Assembly: GCA_949592205.1 (NCBI GenBank)
Contig: CATIUR010000003.1
Coordinates: forward strand, 147,854,759 to 147,918,758
Length of the DNA: 64,000 bases
Reading direction: 5' to 3'
From: Helichrysum umbraculigerum
Lineage: Eukaryota > Streptophyta > Magnoliopsida > Asterales > Asteraceae
Both the position numbers and the translations under genes were made by a program. The notes below the pieces were generated by a model. That model did no database searches and was not told the origin of the DNA. It saw only the letters and a program-made list of their open reading frames with translations. Shown in pieces: positions 46,547 to 58,306 of the stretch (position 1 is its first letter; each line of letters begins with the position of its first letter).

Positions 46547-46775
46547 AAGCTCGATTAATATCATCCGCTTGGAGACTTTGAAGAGAATGGGCATATCAGA
46601 ATCTAAGATCATCTCCAAGTCCACTGTGTTGGTAGGATTCAGTGGTGAAGCAAAGAATACAATCGGCGGGATCAAATTGCCAATTTACATCGAAGGGATT
46701 AATAGCGATCAACGGGAAGCGAAGGATTGCTACACAACATCAATGAAATCTACTACCAAGCCTCCGTCAGCATAG
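46505..46775 (+). pseudogene. Aspartic protease remnant of the Retand-like element
   Basis: In a frame shifted relative to gag the text reads INGESSINIIRLETLKRMGI, then LVGFSGEAKNTIGGIKLPI and DQREAKDCYTTSMK. This matches the retroviral-type protease and the linker before reverse transcriptase in the Tat group. The catalytic Asp of D(S/G)GSS is replaced: the text here reads NGESS. The frame then breaks up and reverse transcriptase is not recognisable. Confidence 0.65.
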
Positions 46776-48420
46776 CAATCAATGGAAAAAGGCATGTAAT
46801 ATCTTGGCTACAATCAGATAAGGTATCAAAGAAGTGCGACTCCATTCTGAGGATCCTAAGGTGGAAAAGGATAAGACGAATGTTATTGTGTGCTGATATG
46901 TTCAAGGAAGCAAGATTCCTGATCTTGGCAAACGTGGTGGTGGAATACAAATCTAATTGGTAAATCATTACTCGTAAACGTGGCGGTATCTCGATATATG
47001 AACGATGCTGCATAAGTTAAAGATCCTGAAAGGTCAGCAACTTCTTATCTATTACTTAAGTAAAAGTCTACTAGATGCTGATGCCAGGTACTCTTATCTT
47101 AAAAAATTTATGTTTGCATTGGTTATCTTGAAATACATTCTATGCATAATAAGATTAATCAATTATTAAATATAAAAACCAGGAATGTCACTTTGAATAA
47201 CTAAATGATCTCGGAAATTAGATGTTTATAATCCTATAATGTGATTGAAGAAATATGATAAAATATGGATACAATATGCTTAGTTAGGTTAAGATATGGT
47301 ATTAAAATCACCTCAAAGGTATGAGATGCAACAGGATGTTGATTGTAAATTTTAAAGTACCAATAATGAAATGGATTACGAAACACCAACTGAAGGTTTA
47401 CAATTAACTAAGGATATCAGTATAAAATATATAGGTGTATGTTAGTTACTAATCATCATTGCAAATATGCCCTAAGGATAGTTAGACTAGTTTTGTATTT
47501 GGATATGCTTTAAGATTCTACAGGTAACTTTGGGATCTTCAACTGATGCTATGTTGGTGATCTTGAGTTTGAGGATAATTGGACACATCAGGTTCTGGGG
47601 GTAAGTCAGGATCATAGATGTAGTCGATCATTAAAATTTTTGCAGAAGGATCATTATTGTTGCGGTATTTTGAGGATCCTGAAGCATAAGCAAAACTGAA
47701 GGATATGCACGAAGGAATCTATGGAAACTATCCTGGAGGCATACATGGAAATGTTCAGAACCGATGCATCCAATTATCTATCTGTGATCAATGCTTGATT
47801 GGCTTGGATGCTGGAAAACGGGGACATGTTGATGGAGAACTACTTTCAAGATCTTGGAATGCAATTCACTTGAAGATCTATTATGTGTGAGTTGAGTATT
47901 TACATTCAACTTGAGAAGGTACCCCTATGATCCTTGACTTTCTATTAATTTTCACATTCCTCATTATGTATATGTGTGTATTATAATTATGTTGTAATAT
48001 ATGCATGTATTTAATTGTTTTGATTACATTCATTATTATTGGGATACTGTACTGACTTAAACATCGGAGGGGTGTTAGGCAAACTAACACCCACTATTAC
48101 CCAAGATCTTGTATTTGTTGTAGAATATGCACATAAGGATCATGGATTGAAGATTAGAGGTTGGCCACCTCTCCTCCGTTAAGGATCCCAACGATTCTCT
48201 AAGGTTTAGAGGTTTCCATACAGATAAACACCTCTCTACGAATAGGGTTTTGACACCCCGTCGGGTGTGCACGATGTTTGATTATAGTGTCAGGGTTAGG
48301 GAATCGTGGTTGCCTCTGGTGCCCGACAACTTCATTTCCATTGGCCTATAGATCAAACTCTTCCGATTGTCGACACTGAGTGCACTAGGTGTCGACCTAA
48401 GGTTTTTGGCATTTTCACGT
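46776..48420. other. Non-coding interior of the Retand-like element
   Basis: No reverse transcriptase, RNase H or integrase motif was recognised in any frame. GGATC words continue at lower density. A frame at 47705-47890 resembles nothing that I know. Confidence 0.6.
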
Positions 48421-48428
48421 CAACTAAG

Positions 48429-49120
48429 ATTTGTAATGTTTTCACATTACCTAAGGTTTTGGCGTATTCACGTCACTAAGTACATAAGGCTTGTAATGTT
48501 TTAACATTATCTATGACGCAAGGTTTGTAATGTCTTCACATTACCTAAGGATATTGGTATCTTCATACCATACAAAAGTCGGATTATCCCGAGTATTGGC
48601 TAAGCCCATGATTCAAATGGTTGTAATGTTTTCACATTACCAAATGGTTAGACATTTACATGTCACAAAAATTTGATTTATCAAAACTTATCCAAAAGTT
48701 TGTAATGTTTTACACATTACCAAAATATTTTTCGGATTTAATCCAAAGATTATACGGAATGTTATAATGTTTTCACGTTATTCAAAATTTTTGACATTTT
48801 CAGGAATAATCGCAATATTTTTGCATTACTTTAAAATGTTGACAGCTTTTAAAAATCACGATATTTTGATATTATGGAGATAACTGAAATGTTTTCATGT
48901 TATCGAAATCTTTTAACAATATTATATTACAGAAATACTGGATTATCCCAAGCGAGATCCTGATATTTTCTCTGAATATATCAAGATTTGTTTCAGGATC
49001 TTGAGAGATAGGAATCCTGAATCAAAGATCATGAAAATGGTCATGATGTTTACATGTTATTCAAAAGACTTTGACACTATTGTGTCATCATAAAGTGTTA
49101 GTAACGTTTTCACGTTACTT
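48429..49120. repeat. Array 1: short hairpins with four-base loops and changing stems
   Basis: Repeated units consist of a word, four bases, then its complement. Examples: GTAATGT-TTTC-ACATTAC at 48433-48450, repeated near 48622; TGGTAT-CTTC-ATACCA at 48555-48570; GACAT-TTAC-ATGTC at 48651-48664; TGACAC-TATT-GTGTCA at 49072-49087; GTAACGT-TTTC-ACGTTAC at 49101-49118. Several are separated by CTAAGG. Confidence 0.85.
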
Positions 49121-49189
49121 TGGCAATCTTTGATGTTGTCATATTACATGATATAGTCATCATCATTGATGGTTTTTAGTATGCTTCCC

Positions 49190-49690
49190 AATCTGAAGTA
49201 TGTTTCAGGATCCTAAGATATGGGAATCCTCCGTACGAAGTTATTTCAAGTTTTCTGAGGGAATCTCCTCTGAATCCTGGAAGTATAAGTAAAGTAAACA
49301 TGTGATGGGGGAATCCTCCCATTATCTCGAAAGATCTACAGATATAATCAGAATAAGCATGTATTTGGGGAATCTCCCAAGTATCCTAAAAATAGGTTAT
49401 CTCAAGTATATCCCGAGGGAATCTCCTCAGGATCCTAGTCATAAGTATAAAACGGATACATACTGGGGGAATCTCTCCAGTATCTTGAAGACAGAGGATA
49501 TATAAATCCTAATCTTATTAGAATTTTGTGATTGAAGGTCTGTTTCAGGATCCTAAAATATTGGAATCCTAGGAACAGGATTATTCTAAATATATCTTGA
49601 GGGAACCTCCTCAAGATTCTGAGCGTATGGATGAAATAAACATATATTGGGGGAATCTCCCAAGTATCCTGAAGATAGAAGATAAATAAA
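49190..49690. repeat. Array 2: hairpins around a GGGAATCTCC core
   Basis: Units of about 60-70 bp share the core GGGAATCTCC and end with GTATCCT-like text. The sequences beside the core differ but pair with each other: ATCTTGAGG with CCTCAAGAT (49594-49617), ATACTGG with CCAGTAT (49460-49483), TTGGG with CCCAA (49365-49380), ATGGG with CCCAT (49305-49322). Confidence 0.85.
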
Positions 49691-50522
49691 AGATGATAAC
49701 ATACGTCAAATGAGAAGGCAGACTCCTTGCTTCCTTTCTCTCCATCGTCTTCATCCATGGCGAGTTTTCTCACTACAATGAACCTATTTTTTCAGATTAT
49801 TCAACGAGAATCAAGAGGAGCCTCCATATGCTCTCTCTTTTTCTCTATACATTCATCATCCGCATATGAGCCTTGCTCACCACCGAAACCCATCTCCGTA
49901 GATGGTAACAAGTCGATTCACACCACCCTTAGTTTCGTTCAATACACTCTAATGGGTTATCCACGTACATTACAGAGTGTAACGAATCGATCCAAGCCAA
50001 CCCACGATCGGGATTAGCTTATCCTGAATGAAAATTCAATGAGCGGAAATTAAAATGTTCAAAGTGACTAAGTGGTCAACATAAACCACTTGAACACCAC
50101 CATGGCTAACCATATCAGGTTAACCTTATTATTGGCACAGCCCAAGTATGTATAAAATTGACAGGAATGGGGGCATCCCTTTTGGATCATGAAGATAGTT
50201 GATTCACAGAGAATAATCAAGAAAATGGTGAAAGGAAGCTCGAGGAAACAAACCCATTGGGTTGTATCACATGAAAATGTTTCACAGGATCTTAACCGAG
50301 CGATATTAACATTAGATTAAACATTGGATTCGGGTAGCCCAAGCCATTATGAAGTTTGAAGTCATGCAAATAAGGTATGAAAGGGTTCATGTTTATCAAA
50401 AATTCAATCAACGGGACATGGTTACCAATGCACGGTAATATCTTGCCTCATTTATTTAATGTTTATTTTTTAGAAGTTGTGTCACCATCAGGATCTTGAA
50501 GATAACACAACTTTGGGACAAT
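49691..50522. other. Non-coding 3' end of the Retand-like element
   Basis: No gene. The last bases before the LTR (AACTTTGGGACAAT) may be a poor polypurine tract. Short frames at 49727-50017 resemble nothing known. Confidence 0.5.
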
Positions 50523-51263
50523 TGTTTGGGGCTAAAATTTATAGTTAGGATACAGGATCCTGAAGTCCCTAGTTACTGTTGAAAATTATATCCAGGATCA
50601 CACTTGGATCAAGGATCCCGATTATAGATGAGTATTTAGGTACATTCAGGATCCTGAGTATAATAGAAATCTCATATATACTCAGGATATCACATATGTT
50701 TAGGATCCCGGATATGTTAAGTATCTTGGGATCAGATATTACTAATGTTTATTTGTTAGTTTTTATTCAGGATCTTGGATATTCAGAATCCCGGGTGATC
50801 AGGATCCAGGATATATTCGGTATCCAAAGTAAAACGCCACTAATCTGTATTTGACCGTTGTGAATGTTGAACAAGTCTACCAGGAGTTAAATGTGGGTTA
50901 ATCATGCCTATATTTAAGGATCAAGGCTTGGAAGAAGTCAGAAAACGTGTGGAATAACAAGTCAAGGTGGAAGACTGGAGGATCCCGGATATTTCGGGAG
51001 GATCCCTGATTTTTAGGAAAGTTAGTTATCTTGTATTTACTATATAAATGAGGCAATGTGATCGTTAGGAACGTATGAAAAACACTTTTAACACTCTGAT
51101 ACACTTATTCTCTCGATCCAAAACACCTACACTTCATCTTTTTCATCTGGTTCATCACAAAAACACTTAGATCGATCACTATTGCGCTCTTTCTTTGTAT
51201 TATCCTGATTTTGAGTAATAAAAGCAACAAAGGCAAGGAACGGTTGTTCCTTCCCGAGGTTTT
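50523..51263 (+). repeat. Right LTR of the Retand-like element, truncated at the duplication junction
   Basis: It matches 43478 onward up to CCCGAGGTTTT, then switches at 51260-51264 into the start of duplicated segment A2. It has 14 extra bases (about GAGTAATAAAAGCA) before ACAAAGGC that the other two copies lack. Confidence 0.9.
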
Positions 51264-52300
51264 TCCGGGTCGCACTCGGGTCATGGTTTGGGTTAACGGG
51301 TCAACCTGCCAACCTAAAAGTACTCATGAAATTTGACCCGTCTGACGCTAAACCAACCGATATTAACTTGAAACACGTCAACCCATTAAATTTTTTGGGT
51401 CAGGCTCGGATCAAGGTTCGAATTAATGGGTCAATTTGTCAACCCCAAAGTACCCAACTACCCATGAATTTTGACACATTCGATGCAAACCTAACTCACC
51501 AACCAATATTAACTCGAAAACCACCAACGTGTTAACCTTTTGGGTTGGACTCGGGTCAAAGTTCAGTTAACAGGTCAACCTGTCAATCCAAAGGTAACCC
51601 ATTATATTTGACCCATTCGACGCGAAAGCTACCAACCAACTGATATTAACTCGAAACCAGCCAACCAGTTTGTTTTTTTGGGTTGAGATCGGGTCAACGG
51701 GCAACCCACCACTCTAAAGGTAACTCTTTTAATTTGACCCGTTCAACGCAAAACCAACTCACTAACCGACATTAATCCCGAAACCAAATGCCAACCCATT
51801 AGCCCGTTTAGCTAACGGGTTAAGAATATCGTGTTCGGTTTGGGTATTTTCAACCCGCCAACCCGTTTATCAAATCATGTCGGGTTCGAGTTGTATACTT
51901 TAGACTCTTCAACTTGACTCCACCTAATTTGTCACCCTTATTCGTGATAATTAATTGTATAAATCAAGCAACATCAATGTCAACGGTATTACTAGGGAAT
52001 GCTCATTGCATTGCTTAGTATTTCCTTTCCATTTCGGTTTCCCACTTTGAACCAAGTGCACCCTAACTTTATCATTAACCATCAATATACTATTTTCCAA
52101 AACTAATACCTGGGGACTGGGGTGTGTGAAAAACAATGGTAAAAGTGTCATCTTTACTATCAAATAATGTAATTTCTTGAACTCTGTAAAAAAAATGATA
52201 GTTGACACTTATTTTGGGATTGAGGGTGTAGAATATTAGGATTCGAGTGCAATCGATACTTATACTTTTTTTTTTTTTTTTTTTGCTTATTATTTAGTAA

Positions 52301-53180
52301 GAGAAAATTACATAAATCATCCTTATGGCTTGCTTCAAATTTCACTCGCAGTCCTTTAATTAATTTAATTACACATATCATCCTTTCTTTTGAAACTTGT
52401 TACGTCAATAGTCCTTTACACTAACGATTGTTAACTCTCCGTTAAAAAAGGACCATACGTGTAAAAAAATTTATTCATTTACATTTTTTGAGTAAAGTAT
52501 AAATTATATAATCTAACATATGTGTGGATACATTATTAGGTGTAGGGGTGTTCACAGTTCGGATATAACCGGATTATCCAAATGGTCTAATTGGATTGGA
52601 CCGTTCGGATTGGACAATTTAGTTTTTTGGATGGATTGGATTCACATTTTGAGAACCAAAATCCAAATGGATTTATATATATGGATCGGATTTGATCCAA
52701 TCCATCCAAATGAACACCCCTAATTAGGTGCACATAAAATTATTTACATTTCTCTCATTATATTCATTATCAAATTTGGTCATATTCTCCTCTAAAACAT
52801 CAAATTTTATATTTCACCACCATCTTTCTCTACCTATATATATATACACACATATGTGGCTTATAAAATTTAATGTTTTAGAGGAAATATGACCAAATTT
52901 GATGATGATAAAATGAGGGAAATAAAATACTGTTATGTACACTTAATAATGTATCTATACATCTGTTAGATTTTATAATATAAATTTATTCAAAAAATTT
53001 AAAAGAATAAAACAATTTATACATATGGTCCTTTTTTAACGGAGAGTTAACAATCGTTAGTGTAAAGGACCATTGACGTAACAAGTTTCAAAAGAAAGAA
53101 TGATCTATGTAATTAAATTAATTAAAGGACTGCGAGTGAAATTTGGATCAAACCATAAGGACAATTTATGTATTTTTCTC
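52301..53180. mobile_element. Mutator-type MITE, copy in A2
   Basis: Same element as 42577-43458, with the same 9-bp duplication ATTTAGTAA (52292-52300 and 53181-53189). It was copied by the segmental duplication, not by a second insertion. Confidence 0.9.
52543..52722. mobile_element. hAT MITE nested in the Mutator-type MITE, copy in A2
   Basis: Same ends and 8-bp duplication ATTAGGTG (52535-52542, 52723-52730) as 42819-42998. Confidence 0.92.
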
Positions 53181-53800
53181 ATTTAGTAATAATAATAATT
53201 GTTTGGGGCTAAATTTTATAGTTAGGATACAGGATCCTGAAGTCCCTAGTTACTGTTGAAAATTATATCCAGGATCACACTTGGATCAAGGATCCCGATT
53301 ATAGATGAGTATTTAGGTATATTCAGGATCCTGAGTATAATAGAAATCTCAGATGTACTCAGGATCTCACATATGTTTAGGATCCCGGATATGTTAAGTA
53401 TCTTGGGATCAGATATTACTAATGTTTATTTGTTAGTTTTTGTTCAGGATCTTGGATATTCAGGATCTCGGGTGATCAGGATCCAGGATATATTCGGTAT
53501 CCAGAGTAAAACGCCACTAATCTGTATTTGACCGTTGTGAATGTTGACCAAGTCTACCAGGAGTTAAATGTGGGTTAATCATGCCTATTTTTAAGGATCA
53601 AGGCTTGGAAGAAGTCAGAAAACGTGTGGAATAACAAGTCAAGGTGGAAGACTGGAGGATCCCGGATATTTCGGGAGGATCCCTGATTTTTGGGAAAGTT
53701 AGTTATCTTGTATTTACTATATAAATGAGGCAATGTGATCGTTAGGAACGTATGAAAAACAATTTTAACACTCTGATACACTTATTCTCTCGATCCAAAA

Positions 53801-55757
53801 TATAACACCACAAAGCTTCAAGAGACATTTTTTTTTTTTTTATATATATATATTTTCTTTGGAAGCGATTAAGACAAATCATGCATTATAGATTGCGTAT
53901 AACATAGTTCACAAAACACAATCTATGCGTGCATGATGAGTTGATACAATAACCACATTAGCTACAAACATTAAGTTAGGTGTTATTTAAATTCAAAACA
54001 TAAGTTTATAAACGATGACATGTCATATAGTCAGAGTAGGCAGTCAAACATTCTTCAAACCAACTTCTTGCCCACCCACATCAAAAGTAATCTGCAAGAA
54101 GTGAGGAGAGGGGTTAGCACGAAGCTAAGTGAATAGATCACAACTATCAATCTAAACTATCATAGCAATTGATCACCACAAAGCATCACAACAAATACAT
54201 CAAAGAGGATCGGTGGTCCTTGAGGTACCCTCATGCCGCGGTGGTTCCCCAAGCAACACTTATAACCACTGAAGGCCAAACAGTGGTCTTACCGATAGTT
54301 TAGTACCATTACTACATACGACATGATTTCAATAAACAACACATGTACAAAGTCATCATGTCGTCCAAAGTAATAGTATCCAAACCCAATATCATATTGA
54401 CCCCTGACAAGATAGCACATTCCATAATCATCATGGCAAAAATATACTTATTCAACATATAACCGTAAAATCATGTTTACCCATTGTAACCGGATTGTTA
54501 CAACTAATTCAGACAGAGAGTCAATGATCCACTCACCTTAGTAATCACAACCTCCACTCAAAGTTCTAATATTATTGAGTCTTCGGTTTATCTGTAAGCA
54601 CAACAGAATAATACGAGTCAATAACTCATTCCAAATATCCGTGTGCTAAATAAAGTGTGTCCTTGAAGTCAAACATGATAACTCAATTTACAACACTTCA
54701 ACATATATATATATATATATGAAGCCATAAATTTACCTATCATGATACCATATTACTTGTTACTGAATCATATAAGCATATAACGTATTAATTAGAAGGA
54801 ATTTAGAATGAAAACTGGTTTGCTGAAAACGGCACAGAAGCCGCCGGCTGGGTAACCGAACCCGCCGGGTTGTACATCAAAGCCGCCGGGTAACTACCCA
54901 AACAGCCGGGTGAATTAACATTTGTAGTAACAAAACTATTATGCGTTTTAAAAACTACAGAAGCAGCTGGGTTGGCTTAGGAACCGCCGGCTAGGGTAAT
55001 GAACCCGCCGGCTGGGGTGACCAACCCGCCGGTTCCCTTGTTATTTCGTGAAGCCGCCGGCTAGGTAACCAACCCACCGGCTTGTTCATCTTTCCCAGCA
55101 GCAGCAGGTTATCAAATAACCCACGAACCAAACCTCCCAAAATCTCAAATTCGCACTCCAAATACGATTCTTATAATTAAACAACTTTAAATATCATCAT
55201 ACATCATGTTATATCAACAAATAGCTTCATCTAACATCAAATCCATACAAGTTTACCCATTACATCTAATTCCTTCAAACCCTAATATACATACACATAT
55301 TAAAAGCAATTTACACTTACAATCAAGATGATAATCCGTTAAAGATGAAGATGATCACGTGTTAGCACCAATCCAAAGCCTCAAAATGATTTCTAGTTGT
55401 TAATCTTTGATCCCTTAGTTGCTAGGTGTGTTTGGGTGGAGTTGGAATAATTTGGGGAAAACAAATGAGCCGATCCATCAACTAAGAGTGGGTATAAGTT
55501 GGTACCAAATTATACCCGCTCTAAACCTATTGTCTGGAACCTAAAAACTGTTTGCGCGAAAATATATTTTATTATACCGTCAACTAAATTTATTTAAAAC
55601 AAGTAATAATTTATGTATCACAATAAATCGTTTGACCATTTACCCTATTAATTTCAATTATGCAAAATAATACGAATTATTTCTAAACTCAATTAAATAA
55701 GCAAATGAATCAAGTAATTTACCAAATTTCTCCTAAGCCGGTAATAAGGATGTTACA
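53801..55757. mobile_element. Solo LTR (1.96 kb) inserted in the Retand-like solo LTR
   Basis: The insert begins TATAACACC and ends GGATGTTACA, with a perfect TSD CAAAA (53796-53800, 55758-55762). The uninterrupted site is seen at about 44083. One end is mutated from TG/CA to TA, so the orientation is uncertain. It contains a GC-rich minisatellite of GCCGCCGG words at about 54835-55085. No gene. Confidence 0.85.
54835..55085. repeat. GCCGCCGG-type minisatellite
   Basis: About ten words such as GCCGCCGGCTGGGTAACC and AACCCGCCGG alternate, at intervals of about 20-30 bp, GC-rich in AT-rich DNA. Confidence 0.8.
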
Positions 55758-56408
55758 CAAAACACCTACACTTCATCTTTTTCATCCGGTTCATCACAAA
55801 AACACTTAGATCGATCACTATTGCGCTCTTTCTTTGTATTATCCTGATTTTACAAAGGCAAGGAACGGTTGTTCCTTCCCGAGGTTTTATGCCGGCGATC
55901 TAACAAGATCAAGGGCTTTCCTCGTATATACGTGTGTCGATTGCATTTATTTTACGTTTTCATTGTTTAATTTGCATTTCATTAATCTTTTGATCATATA
56001 TTCTGCATTACCCTGATTTTATCTTAAATTTATCATAAGTATACGTATTTATTTCATTTGTAATCACATTTTTATCATAAAATTAGTATTACAAGTCTGT
56101 TTCATGCATTTTCATTGATCGTAATCATATTTTTATTGCATAACTTGCATTATCCTGAAAATACTTTGCATTTTACTTAAACTTTCAGAATAATCTTGTT
56201 TACAAATGCTTGTTTTCATTATTAATCATTTCTTTAACAAGGATCATCGCTTATATAGATATAAACCACGTTTTTCATTCAAAAATATTATTTACTAATA
56301 TAGATAATCGTGTTTCCACGTAATTATCTTGAAAGTAATTTCAAGCACCCAACCTCACTTTTCTAAATTTGATCACTTAATTGCCTAGGGTAATTTTTGA
56401 TCAAAACA

Positions 56409-56775
56409 ATAATCGTAATTAATATCATTATTTGTTTTAGTTTCCATCTCTTTTGTTCTAAAAGAAAATATTATATTCGTCACATAATAAGTGTCCACAA
56501 TCAGTTTCTGTAAAGTTTAACAAATTTGATTGTTTAGATGGAAGATGTCACTTTTACCCTTGTTTTTTGCACAGAGTCTCATGTATCATTTTTGAGATAA
56601 TCATACATTGAAGGTATAATGATAAAGTTAATATATCACTTTTGAAAATTATTTTGAAACAAATTAAAATTAAAATGAAAAGATGAACTTTTATTTTGAA
56701 ACGAATACGGGTATGAATTGTCAAATTAAACTTTCCATTCTTCATAATTAAAGCATCGGCCTATAAAAGTTTGTC

Positions 56776-56838
<63 letters not shown>

Positions 56839-57383
56839 TAATAATAAGCATCCGCCTAAATGAAATGATAAGTTTTTCATCATAAAGGTTTATTAAACAA
56901 ATAATATTACAGTGAATCATATCATTTCTTGAATATTTTGATTACGACAAGTTTTCACATGTCTTATTCGAAAAGTTTCTGTGACATTATTTGATTTTAC
57001 CTTACATAAGTAATAATTTTCCAAGGACTTGTTAGAGCAACTTGCTGGTTTCTATAACACTGTTACAATAATGATGATTAACGGCTTTCCTAAACAACTT
57101 TAGAATATTGTTCAGTACAAGATCGTAAAACACATTTACCTAAAGTGATGCAAGGTTGAAAAGATGTAGTGTACGAATCATCAACTCATACATAAATGTT
57201 AAAAGAGCTTGTAATTTATACTGGACTGATAAAACTTCAATACTTGCATATAGACATATATAGTCTAGCATATAACTTGGTGCGAAAACTGAGCTTAAAG
57301 CCTTAAATATAGATAAAAATGTTACTATTGTCCTGTTGGTTAACCTAGTGATTAAATTTTCTTTACAGAATAATGTTGATTAA
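56409..57383. other. Spacer with an ATA microsatellite
   Basis: Right flank of the retrotransposon block. It holds an AAT/ATA trinucleotide run of about 60 bp (56776-56837) and otherwise unremarkable AT-rich sequence. Confidence 0.6.
56776..56837. repeat. AAT microsatellite
   Basis: About 20 consecutive AAT triplets. Confidence 0.95.
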
Positions 57384-57708
57384 GACCATCTACAATGGGA
57401 TTATGTAGAAGGTCCAATATAAATGACTCCAACTCTCTTCCCATTGTGAAAATGCCACGTAATGAGTTGGATGAATGAAGGTCTTTGTGTGCTCCAACCA
57501 TCACCAAACCCATTTGGGTAAACCCCACCTTGTACCTTTCCCATCTATTAGAGTTATAAAATAATGTAGATATAAAAATTATATGAAAAGTAATTTAAAA
57601 GGTACAATGACATGGAAATAATAATATTAAGAGTTTTTATATAAAAAGATACGATGATGATGTGAAAATGTATTAAACCATTGATAGTTCAATGCATTGC
57701 GGATGGTC
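57384..57708. mobile_element. PIF/Harbinger-type MITE (325 bp)
   Basis: Ends are GACCATCTACAATGGG and, inverted, GACCATCCGCAATGC. TAA duplicated at 57381-57383 and 57709-57711. No coding capacity. Confidence 0.82.
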
Positions 57709-57922
57709 TAAGATGAACATCTTGAATCACAAATGTTAAACTTTCAACCGCAAAGAATTGTAACAACAATAATTTTCTTTATGCCAATGACATTTTGTCA
57801 CCCCCTATCAACTATGCTCTTCAAATAATCAGGGTTGAAGTTATATAATAGTACGAGTAGCAATTTCTAGGTGTCCGATTTACAATAGAAAATGTAAAAT
57901 TCTTTTATTTTATGAAAAATTA

Positions 57923-58179
57923 GGTCACTCCCATCGGTGTAATCACTTCCAAATCAGTTTGCTAAGTGATTGAAGATTGGTAGCATCCGCGTAATTTTTA
58001 TTTTGTTTTTTTGTATAGTGTATAGAAATTGTAGTATATTTGTAAATGTGGGACCAGATAAATAAAGTGATTAGTCATTGATGGCAGTGGGTAATCAGTT
58101 GTGAATCAGTAAAAAACTAACGTAACACTGATGTGGCAGAAGTGATTTAGAAGTGATTAAGAAACGGATGAGAGTGGTC
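57923..58179. mobile_element. PIF/Harbinger-type MITE (257 bp)
   Basis: Ends are GGTCACTCCCATCGG and, inverted, GACCACTCTCATCCG. Flanks are TTA and TAA, so the duplication is imperfect. It is inserted in a dispersed repeat also seen at about 30383-30450. Confidence 0.7.
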
Positions 58180-58306
58180 TAACATTTTCAGTTGCATTTT
58201 TTATTTATGCTACAAATTCACAAAAATTCAAATATCAGTGCTATTTGTAATCACATTTATTTTATACATGGACTCATAAACCCTTATAAATGATTTGTGT
58301 TTATCA

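Larger units (their letters stand above)
43478..51263 (+). mobile_element. Retand/Tat-like Ty3/gypsy retrotransposon, degenerate, 3' LTR truncated
   Basis: Order: left LTR 43478-44724 (preceded by ATAAT), primer site at 44725, broken gag 44820-46546, protease remnant to about 46775, a long non-coding 3' part with two hairpin arrays, then a right LTR from 50523 cut off at 51263 by the duplication junction. The gag type, the TTTGGCGCCCACCGTGGGG primer region and the long repetitive 3' part fit the Tat/Retand lineage; that assignment rests on recollection. Reverse transcriptase, RNase H and integrase were not recognised. The element is not autonomous. Confidence 0.82.
51260..53199. repeat. Duplicated segment, copy A2 (uninterrupted)
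   Basis: The near-identical second copy of 36656-36694 plus 41574-43477. It includes the 140-bp tandem array, the Mutator-type MITE (52301-53180) with its hAT insert (52543-52722) and the empty TAACG site (51294-51298). No gene. Confidence 0.92.
53200..56408 (+). mobile_element. Solo LTR of the Retand-like element, split by a second solo LTR
   Basis: 53200-53800 and 55763-56408 together equal one LTR, from TGTTTGGGGC to CAAAACA. It is flanked by ATAAT at 53195-53199 and 56409-56413. The left half matches the left LTR at 43478 better than the right LTR (for example at CAGATGTACTCAGGATCTCAC), as expected if copied from it. Confidence 0.88.

Noticed and set aside
56726..56920. Frame with a poly-Leu run
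   Set aside because: It is the minus-strand translation of the AAT microsatellite.
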